Of a DNA stretch of 41,542 nt, positions 31,916-39,683 are shown piece by piece. The notes beneath the pieces were generated by a model. It ran no database searches, had not been told where the DNA came from, and saw nothing but the letters and a program-made list of their open reading frames with translations. Each line of letters opens with the position of its first letter. The first letter of the stretch is position 1. A program made the translations under genes and the position numbers. The DNA is from an uncultured Oscillospiraceae bacterium (GTDB lineage Bacteria; Bacillota; Clostridia; Oscillospirales; Ruminococcaceae): the NCBI GenBank assembly GCA_934539585.1, contig CAKTCT010000022.1, positions 1 through 41,542 on the forward strand, given 5' to 3'.

Positions 31916-32440
31916 ATGAAAAGGACCTGGATCGCGGCGGCGCTGGCGGCCTTGTGCCTGTCCGGCTGCGGAACGCCGGAAAGTTCGCTGCCGCCAACGG
32001 CGGAATCTGTGGCCCAGGCGGTGAGCCAGCCCTTCGACGCGGCGGCAGTGATCAAAATGGGCGGCATCGAGGCGGAGGCGGACCTGAACCGCACGGAAAG
32101 CGGGGTCTGCACCTTTCAGTTCCACAAGCCCGCCGCCCTGGACGGCATGACCATCACCCTGGACCGGGACACCATCGGGCTGTCCTACCTGGGGCTCAGC
32201 ATCAAGGCGGACAGCGAGAAGGTCCTGAGCAGCAGCATGACCAAGGCCATCGTGGCCTCCATCAACGCGGCGGCGGAGCCAAGCGGCGTCACTGTGGGAG
32301 TGGACGGCACGGCCATTCTGGTCAGCGGGACCACGGAGTCCGGGGATTTCACCCTGCGGCTGGACCAGAAGAACCAGTCCATGCTGACCCTGTCCATCCC
32401 CAATCTGGACCTGGAGTGTCATTTCAGCAGCGGCCAGTAA
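31916..32440 (+). CDS. Lipoprotein of unknown function
   Basis: A 174-residue protein with a short signal peptide and lipobox LSGC (Cys at about 18), so it is predicted to be lipid-anchored outside the cytoplasmic membrane. The mature part alternates beta strands (TFQFHKPAALDGMTITLD, GDFTLRLDQKNQSMLTLSI), a pattern similar to LolA/LppX-like half-barrels, but I do not recognise the family. GGAGG is 9 nt before the ATG at 31916, better than the ATG at 31910 (3 nt). Followed by a strong terminator. Confidence 0.82.
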   Translation: MKRTWIAAALAALCLSGCGTPESSLPPTAESVAQAVSQPFDAAAVIKMGGIEAEADLNRTESGVCTFQFHKPAALDGMTITLDRDTIGLSYLGLSIKADSEKVLSSSMTKAIVASINAAAEPSGVTVGVDGTAILVSGTTESGDFTLRLDQKNQSMLTLSIPNLDLECHFSSGQ

Positions 32441-32446
32441 GCCTGG

Positions 32447-32481
32447 GCCCGGCAGCGGAGCTTCCGCCGCCGGGCTTTTTT
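32447..32481 (+). terminator. Intrinsic terminator after the lipoprotein gene
   Basis: GCCCGGC (32447-32453) with GCCGGGC (32469-32475), inner GCGGA/TTCCGC pairs, then six T (32476-32481). The next gene starts only 17 nt later. Confidence 0.9.
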
Positions 32482-32497
32482 CGTGGGAGGGGTGCGG

Positions 32498-33676
32498 ATG
32501 AATCGGAACGGAAAGCGGCTGTTGACCCTGGTCCTGGCGGGGGTGCTGGCCTTTGGATTGGTCCAGCGGTTCGAGCTGGTGCTCCGGCTCCTCCGGCGGG
32601 CCGGGGAGCTGCTGAGCCCCCTGGCGGCGGGGCTGTGCTTTGCCTTTTTCTTCAACGCGCCCCTGGAATTTCTGGAAAAGCGGTGCTTCGGCTTCGCAGT
32701 GCGCCGGGGGAACCGCAAGTGGCTCAAATGGAGCCGCCCGGTGTGCCTGACCCTGACCTACCTCCTGGCGGCGGGGGCGGTGTTCCTCCTGACGGCTCTG
32801 GTGCTGCCCCAGCTGAAAAGCAGCGGGGAGGTCCTGGCGAAGCGGCTGCCGGGGTATCTGGCCGCCCTGGAGACCGGGGCCGGGCAGTGGATGGAGCGGC
32901 TGGGAATGGCTCCGGAGCGGGTGACGGCCCTGACCGGGGATTGGAACGCGGCCCTGGAGCAGCTCTTTTCGCTGCTGCGGAAGGCGTTTCCGGACATGGC
33001 GGGGTCGGCGGCGGAAATGGCCGGCGGGGTCTTCAGCCGGCTGACGGCTCTGGGGATCGGCCTGGTGTTTTCCGCCTATCTCCTGGCCCGGAAGGAGGCC
33101 CTCTGCCTGAGCTGCAAGCGGACGCTGTTTGCCTTTCTCCCCCGGGAAAAGGCGGACTACCTGGTCTCGGTGGGGAAGCTGGCGGGGCGGGTCTTTTCCC
33201 GGTTCGTCACCGGGCAGCTCACCGAGGCAGTGATCCTGGGGCTGCTCTGCTTCGGGGGGATGGGGCTTCTGCGGATGCCCTACGCGGCCCTGATCTCCCT
33301 GATCATCGGGGCCACGGCCCTGGTCCCGGTATTCGGGGCGCTGGTTGGGGCGGCTCTGGGGGCGCTGCTCCTTTGGATGGTCCGGCCCATGACGGCGGTG
33401 TGGTTCCTGGTCTTTCTCCTGGCCTTGCAGCAGGTGGAGACCAACTTCATCTACCCCCGGGTGGTGGGGTCCTCGGTGGGGCTGCCGGGGATATGGGTCC
33501 TCCTTGCGGTGACGGTGGGAGGGCGGCTGTTCGGGGTCCTGGGGGTGCTGGCGGGTATCCCTTTGGCGTCGGTGGGGTACGCCCTGTTCCGGGACGCGGT
33601 GAACCGGCGGCTCCTCCGGCGGAACGTGACCCGGGAGGAGCTCTATCACGCCGGGAAAAACACCTTCGGACAGTGA
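32498..33676 (+). CDS. AI-2E family transporter (PerM/YdiK type)
   Basis: A 392-residue protein with about 8 membrane helices and a large mid-protein helical stretch (about 100-180) typical of the family. The C-terminal half carries PYAALISLIIGATALVPVFG and NFIYPRVVGSSVGLPGIWVLL, the conserved AI-2E transporter signatures. Members export small molecules or act as Na+/H+ antiporters; AI-2 transport itself is shown only for TqsA. ATG at 32498 follows GGGAGGGG. The terminator just upstream suggests readthrough or a hidden promoter. Confidence 0.9.
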   Translation: MNRNGKRLLTLVLAGVLAFGLVQRFELVLRLLRRAGELLSPLAAGLCFAFFFNAPLEFLEKRCFGFAVRRGNRKWLKWSRPVCLTLTYLLAAGAVFLLTALVLPQLKSSGEVLAKRLPGYLAALETGAGQWMERLGMAPERVTALTGDWNAALEQLFSLLRKAFPDMAGSAAEMAGGVFSRLTALGIGLVFSAYLLARKEALCLSCKRTLFAFLPREKADYLVSVGKLAGRVFSRFVTGQLTEAVILGLLCFGGMGLLRMPYAALISLIIGATALVPVFGALVGAALGALLLWMVRPMTAVWFLVFLLALQQVETNFIYPRVVGSSVGLPGIWVLLAVTVGGRLFGVLGVLAGIPLASVGYALFRDAVNRRLLRRNVTREELYHAGKNTFGQ

Positions 33677-33731
33677 ACTTCAGTTTTTTCAGGATGAGAT
33701 ATCAAAAATTTTAACAGAGAAAGAAAATCCA

Positions 33732-33760
33732 TTGCCTTTTCCTCCGGAGACTTATACAAT
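33732..33760 (+). promoter_or_regulatory. Promoter of the GH109-like gene
   Basis: TTGCCT (33732-33737), 17-nt spacer, TACAAT (33755-33760). The start codon is 58 nt downstream of the -10. Confidence 0.7.
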
Positions 33761-33818
33761 AGAAGTACAAACCCAATGAGATTTCAGCGGATTTTCCGCG
33801 GAACAAGGAGGAAAAACC

Positions 33819-35063
33819 ATGAAAGAGAAATTGAACATCGGCTTTATCGGCCTGGGCGGCCGTGGAACCGGTCTGCTGCAGGATATCGTTCTCCCCCGGG
33901 AGGAGATCAGCGTTCTGGCGGTCTGCGATAAGTATGAGGACCGGCGGGAAAACGGCGCGAAAATGGTCAAAGAGAAGAAGGGCAACGAGCCCCTCTGCAC
34001 CGCGGATTACCGGGACGTTCTGGCCATCGAGGCCATTGACGCCGTCATCGTCGCCACCTCCTGGGCGGACCATCTGTCCATCGTCATCGACGCCATGAAG
34101 GCCGGCAAATACGTGGCCACCGAGGTGGGCGGCGCTTACTCCGTGGACGAGTGCTGGGAGCTGGTCCGGACCCACGAGGAAACCGGCGTGCCCTGCATGA
34201 TGCTGGAAAACTGCTGCTATGACCGCAACGAGCTCATGGTCCTGAACATGGTGAAGCAGGGCATCTTCGGCGAGATCGTCCACTGCCAGGGCGGCTACCG
34301 CCACGACCTCCGGGACGAGGTCTCCTTCGGCCGGGAGAACCGCCACTACCGCCTGGTCAACTACATGAACCGCAACTGCGAAAACTACCCCACCCACGAG
34401 CTTGGCCCCATCGCCAAGATCCTGAACATCAACCGGGGAAACCGGATGCTGACTCTGAACTCCATCGCCTCCAAATCCGCGGGGCTCCATCAGTTCCTGC
34501 TGGACAAGAAGGGCACGGAATACGATCTGACCAACGCCGAGTGGGCCCAGGGCGACGTCATCACCACGGTGATCAAATGCGCCCACGGCCAGACGATCGT
34601 TCTGACTCTGGACACCACCCTTCCCCGGTGGTACTCCCGCGGCTTCCACATCCAGGGCACCAAGGCCATGTTCGACGAGGACAACCGCTCCATCTTCATC
34701 GACGGCGAGCATAACAAGTACGACTTCGACTGGAGCAGCCAGTGGAACAATGTGGAGCAGTTCCGGGAGAAGTACGAGCATCCCATCTGGAAGCAGTACC
34801 TCAGCGACGGCGTCACCGGCGGTCATGGCGGCATTGACTGGCTGGTGTTCAGCGCCTTCTTCGACGCTGTGAAGAAGGGCACCCAGACCCCCATCGACGT
34901 CTACGACATGGCGGCGTGGATGTGCATCACCCCTCTGTCCGCCCAGTCCATCGCTATGGGCGGCGCTCCCGTGGCCATCCCTGACTTCACCAATGGCCGT
35001 TGGATCAACCGCGAGCCCATTGTAGAAGGCAAATACTGCCTGGAAAAGGTCTGCGAGGAATAA
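33819..35063 (+). CDS. Gfo/Idh/MocA family protein, GH109 glycosidase-like
   Basis: A 414-residue protein with an N-terminal Rossmann domain (GFIGLGGRGTG at 8-18). The C-terminal domain carries GGYRHDLRDEV, ENYPTHELGPIAKILNINRGN, GTKAMF, GVTGGHGGIDW and DVYDMAAWMCITPLS, which match the layout of NAD+-dependent alpha-N-acetylgalactosaminidases of family GH109. These use tightly bound NAD+ in an oxidation-elimination mechanism. No signal peptide is seen, so action would be intracellular. Monocistronic with its own promoter and terminator. A sugar dehydrogenase is the alternative. Confidence 0.82.
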   Translation: MKEKLNIGFIGLGGRGTGLLQDIVLPREEISVLAVCDKYEDRRENGAKMVKEKKGNEPLCTADYRDVLAIEAIDAVIVATSWADHLSIVIDAMKAGKYVATEVGGAYSVDECWELVRTHEETGVPCMMLENCCYDRNELMVLNMVKQGIFGEIVHCQGGYRHDLRDEVSFGRENRHYRLVNYMNRNCENYPTHELGPIAKILNINRGNRMLTLNSIASKSAGLHQFLLDKKGTEYDLTNAEWAQGDVITTVIKCAHGQTIVLTLDTTLPRWYSRGFHIQGTKAMFDEDNRSIFIDGEHNKYDFDWSSQWNNVEQFREKYEHPIWKQYLSDGVTGGHGGIDWLVFSAFFDAVKKGTQTPIDVYDMAAWMCITPLSAQSIAMGGAPVAIPDFTNGRWINREPIVEGKYCLEKVCEE

Positions 35064-35076
35064 GACAAAATCACCG

Positions 35077-35117
35077 TCGGCCGGACGAGTCCTTGGATTC
35101 GTCCGGCCGATTTTTTT
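35077..35117 (+). terminator. Intrinsic terminator of the GH109-like gene
   Basis: TCGGCCGGACGA (35077-35088) with TCGTCCGGCCGA (35099-35110), then seven T. Confidence 0.96.
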
Positions 35118-35145
35118 GTGGGGAAGGGGAATTTCCCGATATGTA

Positions 35146-35174
35146 TTTCCTTTTTGCCGGGAATGTGGTACAAT
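35146..35174 (+). promoter_or_regulatory. Probable promoter of hom
   Basis: TACAAT (35169-35174) with TGG at the extended -10 position; weak TTTCCT at 17 nt. The start of hom is at 35231 after AGGAGG. Confidence 0.5.
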
Positions 35175-35230
35175 AAACCTGTATCGATTTCGGACAGACC
35201 CTTATTTTCCATAGATTCAGGAGGACGATT

Positions 35231-36520
35231 ATGGCAGGACGCAGTGTGATTCCGGTGGCGCTTTTGGGCCTGGGGACCGTAGGAGGCGGCGTTTACGAGC
35301 TGTTCCAGCGGCAGAAGGACCAGTTTTTCCCCAAGGCGGGAGCCATTCCCATGATCACCCGGATTCTGGTCCGGGATCTGAAAAAGCCCCGGCCCGGGGT
35401 GGACCCCTCCCTTCTCACCGACCGGTGGGAGGAGATCGTCGGCGACCCGGAAATCCGCATCGTCATTGAAGTCACCGGGGGCATCGAGCCCGCCCGCACC
35501 CGGATCCTGGAGGCTCTGGCCGCCGGGAAAAACGTCATCACCGCCAACAAGGACCTGATGGCGGAGCATGGCGCGGAGCTTTTCGCCGCGGCGGAGAAGT
35601 CCGGCTGCGACCTGCTTTTCGAAGCCTCGGTGGCCGGGGGCATCCCCATTATCCGGCCCATGAAGCAGTGCCTGGCGGGGAACAACATCTCCGAGGTCAT
35701 GGGCATCGTCAACGGCACCACCAACTACATCCTCACCCGGATGAGCCGGGACGGTATGAGCTTTTCCGACGCCCTGAAAAAGGCCCAGGAGCTGGGCTAC
35801 GCCGAAGCCGACCCCACCGCCGACGTGGAGGGCACCGACGCCGCCCGGAAGCTGGCCATCCTCTCCTCTATCGCCTTCCATTCCCGGGTGGTGCTGGGGG
35901 ACGTCCACGTGGAGGGCATCTCCAAAATCACCGCCCGGGACGTGGCCTACGCCAGGGAGCTGGGCTGCTGCGTCAAGCTTTTAGCCGTGGCCCGCAGCGA
36001 CGGGGAGAGCATCGAAGCCCGGGTCCATCCCATGCTGATCCCCGCGGAGCACCCTCTGGCCACCGTCAACGACGCCTTCAACGCGGTATTCGTCCACGGC
36101 GACGCGGTGGACGACGCCATGTTCCTGGGCCGGGGAGCGGGGGCCCTTCCCACGGCCAGCGCGGTGCTGGGCGACGTTATCGAAACCGTGCGGAACATCC
36201 GCTGCCATTGCACCGGCCGGGTGGGCTGCACCTGCTACCGCCAGCTGCCGGTGAAGCCGGTGGAGGACACCTCCAGCCGCTACTTCCTGCGGATGCAGGT
36301 GGAGGACCGTCCCGGCGTTCTGGCCAGCGTGGCCAGCGTCCTGGGCAACAACGGCGTCAGCATCGCCCAGATCATCCAGAAGAACCGCCAGGGGGATTCC
36401 GCCGAGATCGTGGTCATCACGGACACGGTGCTGGAACGGCACCTCCGGGATTCCCTGGCGATTTTCCGGGAAATGTCCATGATCCGGGAGATTTCCGCCG
36501 TTATCCGGGTCTACGGCTAA
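35231..36520 (+). CDS. hom: Homoserine dehydrogenase
   Basis: A 429-residue enzyme reducing aspartate semialdehyde to homoserine for threonine and methionine. The NAD(P) motif LGLGTVGGGV is near residues 12-21, ASVAGGIPIIRPMK and GIVNGTTNYILTRM are family signatures, and a C-terminal ACT domain (about 350-429; RPGVLASVASVLGNNGVSIAQI) gives threonine feedback control. A Cys-rich segment, CHCTGRVGCTC near 325-335, resembles that seen in Clostridial homologues. The 3' end overlaps the stop of the opposing gene by a few bases. ddh uses the same aspartate branch elsewhere in the window. Confidence 0.95.
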   Translation: MAGRSVIPVALLGLGTVGGGVYELFQRQKDQFFPKAGAIPMITRILVRDLKKPRPGVDPSLLTDRWEEIVGDPEIRIVIEVTGGIEPARTRILEALAAGKNVITANKDLMAEHGAELFAAAEKSGCDLLFEASVAGGIPIIRPMKQCLAGNNISEVMGIVNGTTNYILTRMSRDGMSFSDALKKAQELGYAEADPTADVEGTDAARKLAILSSIAFHSRVVLGDVHVEGISKITARDVAYARELGCCVKLLAVARSDGESIEARVHPMLIPAEHPLATVNDAFNAVFVHGDAVDDAMFLGRGAGALPTASAVLGDVIETVRNIRCHCTGRVGCTCYRQLPVKPVEDTSSRYFLRMQVEDRPGVLASVASVLGNNGVSIAQIIQKNRQGDSAEIVVITDTVLERHLRDSLAIFREMSMIREISAVIRVYG

Positions 36521-36828
36521 GAGGCGTAGTCCTCCAGGGCCCGGGAAAGCTCGGCGTCTCCGGACACCGGGACCCCGGCCCGGAGCTCCGCCTGGTCCCA
36601 GGCGGGGAGGAGTTTCAGGGGAAGGTCCACCACCTGGGCCGGCGTGTCGGAATCCGGGGTAAAGACCCCCAGCCGCCCCTGGTACTCCCGGAGGATGTAG
36701 GCGGGCTGGGAGGCGGCTCCGGCTTCGGAGGTCCCGCCTCCGGCAAAGAAAAAGAAGAACACGGCGAACAGCGCCGCCATGGCCAGGGCCGCGGCAGCCG
36801 TGGCCAGAGGAATCCAACGCTTCTGCAT
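36517..36828 (-). CDS. Membrane-anchored BofC C-terminal-like protein
   Basis: A 103-residue protein, MQKRWIPLATAAAALAMAAL..., with one N-terminal membrane helix ending in a phenylalanine run. The outer part, AYILREYQGRLGVF near 48-61 then LPLKLLPAWDQAELRAG and ALEDY at the end, follows the BofC C-terminal domain pattern, which in Bacillus links to control of sigma-K processing. AAAGGAG lies about 7 nt before the ATG at 36828. Longer frames running into the tandem repeat are artefacts. Function in this organism is inferred only from the motif. Confidence 0.7.
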   Translation of the reverse strand: MQKRWIPLATAAAALAMAALFAVFFFFFAGGGTSEAGAASQPAYILREYQGRLGVFTPDSDTPAQVVDLPLKLLPAWDQAELRAGVPVSGDAELSRALEDYAS

Positions 36829-36913
36829 ACAGGGGCTCCTTTCGGGGAATTTTGGCTCTTTGCCGTTATTTTGCTCGTTTCTGGGAAAAATATACAGGAG
36901 GAATTTTGGGGGC

Positions 36914-36942
36914 TTAACAAGCGCCGCAGTTTGTGGTATAAT
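36914..36942 (+). promoter_or_regulatory. Promoter at the first tandem repeat unit
   Basis: TTAACA (36914-36919), 17-nt spacer, TATAAT (36937-36942). The -10 lies in the repeat; the -35 lies just outside it. The next two units repeat the TATAAT (37099 and 37260) without a good -35. It faces pbp1A and is 480 nt upstream. Confidence 0.65.
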
Positions 36943-37313
36943 AACCCCAAAGACTTTTGCTGGCGCAAAAGAAAACCCGCTGACGCGGCTTTTTGGCTGC
37001 GCCCTCTTTGAGAACATTGTACCGTCCCCCCCTGTTTTGCCTGCGGCAAAACCCGACGGCTGCGCCGTCTCCGGAACCTGGCGGTTCCGAGGGGCCGGTA
37101 TAATAACCCCAAAGACTTTTGCTGGCGCAAAAGAAAACCCGCTGACGCGGCTTTTGGGCTGCGCCCTCTTTGAGAACATTGTACCGTCCCCCCTGTTTTG
37201 CCTGCGGCAAAACCCGACGGCTGCGCCGTCTCCGGAACCTGGCGGTTCCGAGGGGCCGGTATAATAACCCCAAAGACTTTTTGCTGGCGCAAAAGAAAAC
37301 CCGCTGACGCGGC
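36935..37313 (+). repeat. Family III tandem repeat, 162 bp, 2.3 copies, hairpin chain
   Basis: Units 36935-37096 (162 bp), 37097-37257 (161 bp) and a partial 37258-37313. Each starts GGTATAATAACCCC and contains, in unit 1, hairpins at 36954-36971 (CTTTTGC/GCAAAAG), 36977-36988 (CCGC/GCGG, then CTTTTT), 37034-37052 (GTTTTGCC/GGCAAAAC), 37055-37069 (GACGGC/GCCGTC) and 37073-37088 (GGAACC/GGTTCC). Units 1 and 2 are nearly identical. The third stops inside the second hairpin. From 36829 to 37421 no gene is supported. Confidence 0.9.
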
Positions 37314-37421
37314 ACTATAACTAGAAACGACATCGACTTTTCCCGGACCCCTTCCGTCCGGAAATCCCGCACTTTTCCATGTCTGCCGGCCCCGGGCCGG
37401 TACGCAAAGGAGGCAACACAC

Positions 37422-39614
37422 TTGGCAAACAGACGCCCCAAACGAAAACGCGCAGGCTCCAAGGCGCTGGTCATTTTCCGGCAGATTTTGGGCCACCTGG
37501 CGCGGATTTTCGCTACCCTGTTCCTGGTGGGAGTCATTACCGGCTGCGTGGTGGTCACGGCCATTACCATCTATGTCATGAACTTCATGGAGACCGACGC
37601 CCCCATCAACCTGGACAACGTCTCCATGGCGGAGACCACCATATTCTATGCCAACGATGAAAACGGCGTGCAGACCGAAGTCTACCGCATGGCGGCGGAC
37701 GAAAGCCACATCGAAGTGACCATCGACAAGATTCCCCAGCACGTCATCGACGCCTTTGTCTGCACCGAGGACAAGCGGTTTTACGATCACGACGGCGTGG
37801 ACTGGATCCGCACGGTGCGGGTCACCATCAACGCCTTGCTGAAAGGCGGGTCCCAGGGCGGCTCCACCATTACCCAGCAGCTGATCAAAAACGTCACCAA
37901 GGACGACGACGTCACCCCGGTCCGAAAGATCCGGGAGATTTTCCGCGCCATTCAGCTGGAGCGCCAGTACACCAAGGACGAGATTCTGGAAAAATACCTG
38001 AACATCATCTTCCTGGGCGGCCGGAACCGAGGCGTGGAGGCCGCGTCCCAGGCGTATTTCGGCTGCCACGTCTGGGAGCTTACCGTGCCACAGGCGGCGT
38101 CTCTGGCCGGTATGACCCGGTCTCCCAACAGCTGGCGGCCGGACCTCTACCCCGAAAAGAACAAGGACCGGCGGAACTACGCCCTGAAGTGCATGTACGA
38201 CCAGGGCAAGCTCACCGAGACCGAATATAAGAAGTACTGCGCCATGCCGGTAACCACCGTGGATTCCTCCCAGCCCATTGAAGACCCCTCCACCACCCAG
38301 ACGGCCCAGGGCGTAACCTCCTACTACACCGACGCGGTCATTGAGGAAGTCATCGCGGACCTGATGCGGGAAAACGACTGGTCCCGGGAATACGCCACCG
38401 ACCGCCTGAAACAGGGCGGCTACCGGATTTACATGAACGTGGACGTCACCCTCCAGAAGATCGTGGAGGAAAAGTTCCTGGACTGGCAGACCTTCTCTCC
38501 CAAGGAGCTTTCTCCCAACGAGAACGAGGAGATTCCCGAAGCGGCCTTCGTCCTCATGGACTATCAGGGCAACGTCCTGGCCCTGGTGGGCGGCAAGGGC
38601 GAAAAGACCCAGAGCCGCAGCTTCAACCGCGCCACCATGGCGGCCCGGTCCCCCGGCTCCGCCATCAAGCCCATTGCGGTGTACGCGCCGTCTTTGGAAT
38701 ACGACCTGATCAACTGGTCCACAGTGCTGGTGGACGGACCGGTCATGAAGCTCAACGGCAAGGACTGGCCCCGGAACTTCAGCGGCAAGTATGAGGACGA
38801 CGTCACGGTGGTCTACGCGCTGCGGAAGTCCCTGAACACCATTCCGGTGAAGCTCATCCAGCAGCTGACGCCGGAGCGGTCCGTGGACTTCATGGAGAAG
38901 AAATTCGGCATCACCACCCTGGTGAAAAGCGGCACCGTCAACGACTGCGTGCCCTCCCTGACCCTGGGCTCCCTGTCCAACGGCATCTATCTGGAGGAGC
39001 TGACGGCGGCCTACGCCCCCTTCGGAAACGGCGGCCTCTACTACACCCCGGCCACCTACTCCCGGATCGAGGACACCAACGGCAACGTGGTCTACGACAA
39101 CACCCCCACCAAGAACCGCGCCCTTTCCGAGGACACGGCCTCCATTATGAACCGGCTGCTGCGCCAGGTGGTCATCGGCGACTCCGGCACCGGCAAGCGG
39201 GCCAACATGGGGGATATGGACGTGGTCGGCAAGACGGGAACCTCCCAGGACTACTACGACCGCGCCTTCATCGGCATGACGCCCTACTATATCGGCGGCT
39301 TCTGGACCGGCTACGACACCCCGGCGGTGCTGCCGGAAAGCCAGCTCTACTCCCCGGACACGGTGTGGAAGACCATCATGTCCGACGTCCATGCGGGCCT
39401 GGACCCCAAGCAGTTTGAACTCAGCGAGGACGTGGTTTCCATGGAGTTCTGCGTGGAATCCGGCCTGGCCGTCACCTCCCGGTGCACCAAGACCGAGACG
39501 GGCTACTATAAGAAGAACGCGCTGCCCGGCCCCTGCGACATGCCCCACGCCGATGCGGCGGAAAGCGGCGAGGAAGGCGGCGACAGCCCCGCCAACGCCC
39601 CCGCCATCAACTGA
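37422..39614 (+). CDS. pbp1A: Class A penicillin-binding protein (transglycosylase/transpeptidase)
   Basis: A 730-residue bifunctional peptidoglycan synthase, starting with TTG 8 nt after AAAGGAGG. A basic N-terminus and one membrane helix (about 28-52) are followed by the GT51 glycosyltransferase, with Glu116 in EDKRFYDHDG and GGSTITQQLIKN at 146-157, then the transpeptidase with SAIK (Ser413, Lys416), SLN (470-472) and KTG (604-606). The Gly/Glu-rich tail is short and disordered. An intrinsic terminator separates it from rlmD. Probably transcribed from the tandem repeat region. Confidence 0.95.
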   Translation: MANRRPKRKRAGSKALVIFRQILGHLARIFATLFLVGVITGCVVVTAITIYVMNFMETDAPINLDNVSMAETTIFYANDENGVQTEVYRMAADESHIEVTIDKIPQHVIDAFVCTEDKRFYDHDGVDWIRTVRVTINALLKGGSQGGSTITQQLIKNVTKDDDVTPVRKIREIFRAIQLERQYTKDEILEKYLNIIFLGGRNRGVEAASQAYFGCHVWELTVPQAASLAGMTRSPNSWRPDLYPEKNKDRRNYALKCMYDQGKLTETEYKKYCAMPVTTVDSSQPIEDPSTTQTAQGVTSYYTDAVIEEVIADLMRENDWSREYATDRLKQGGYRIYMNVDVTLQKIVEEKFLDWQTFSPKELSPNENEEIPEAAFVLMDYQGNVLALVGGKGEKTQSRSFNRATMAARSPGSAIKPIAVYAPSLEYDLINWSTVLVDGPVMKLNGKDWPRNFSGKYEDDVTVVYALRKSLNTIPVKLIQQLTPERSVDFMEKKFGITTLVKSGTVNDCVPSLTLGSLSNGIYLEELTAAYAPFGNGGLYYTPATYSRIEDTNGNVVYDNTPTKNRALSEDTASIMNRLLRQVVIGDSGTGKRANMGDMDVVGKTGTSQDYYDRAFIGMTPYYIGGFWTGYDTPAVLPESQLYSPDTVWKTIMSDVHAGLDPKQFELSEDVVSMEFCVESGLAVTSRCTKTETGYYKKNALPGPCDMPHADAAESGEEGGDSPANAPAIN

Positions 39615-39623
39615 ACGAATCCG

Positions 39624-39671
39624 GAGCTGCTGCGGAAACGGTGAAACGCCCCTCCGCAGCGGCTCTTTTTT
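39624..39671 (+). terminator. Terminator between pbp1A and rlmD
   Basis: GAGCTGCTGCGGA (39624-39636) pairs with TCCGCAGCGGCTC (39653-39665, one G-T pair), followed by six T. The rlmD ribosome site GGAGG begins at 39673, immediately after the T run. Confidence 0.88.
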
Positions 39672-39683
39672 GGAGGAAACGCT

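Noticed and set aside
36517..37179. 220-residue version of the BofC-like gene
   Set aside because: The extra N-terminus is translated tandem repeat; a good ribosome site supports the ATG at 36828.
36935..37313. CRISPR array
   Set aside because: Units are 162 bp, contiguous and nearly identical with no variable spacers, and no cas gene is near.
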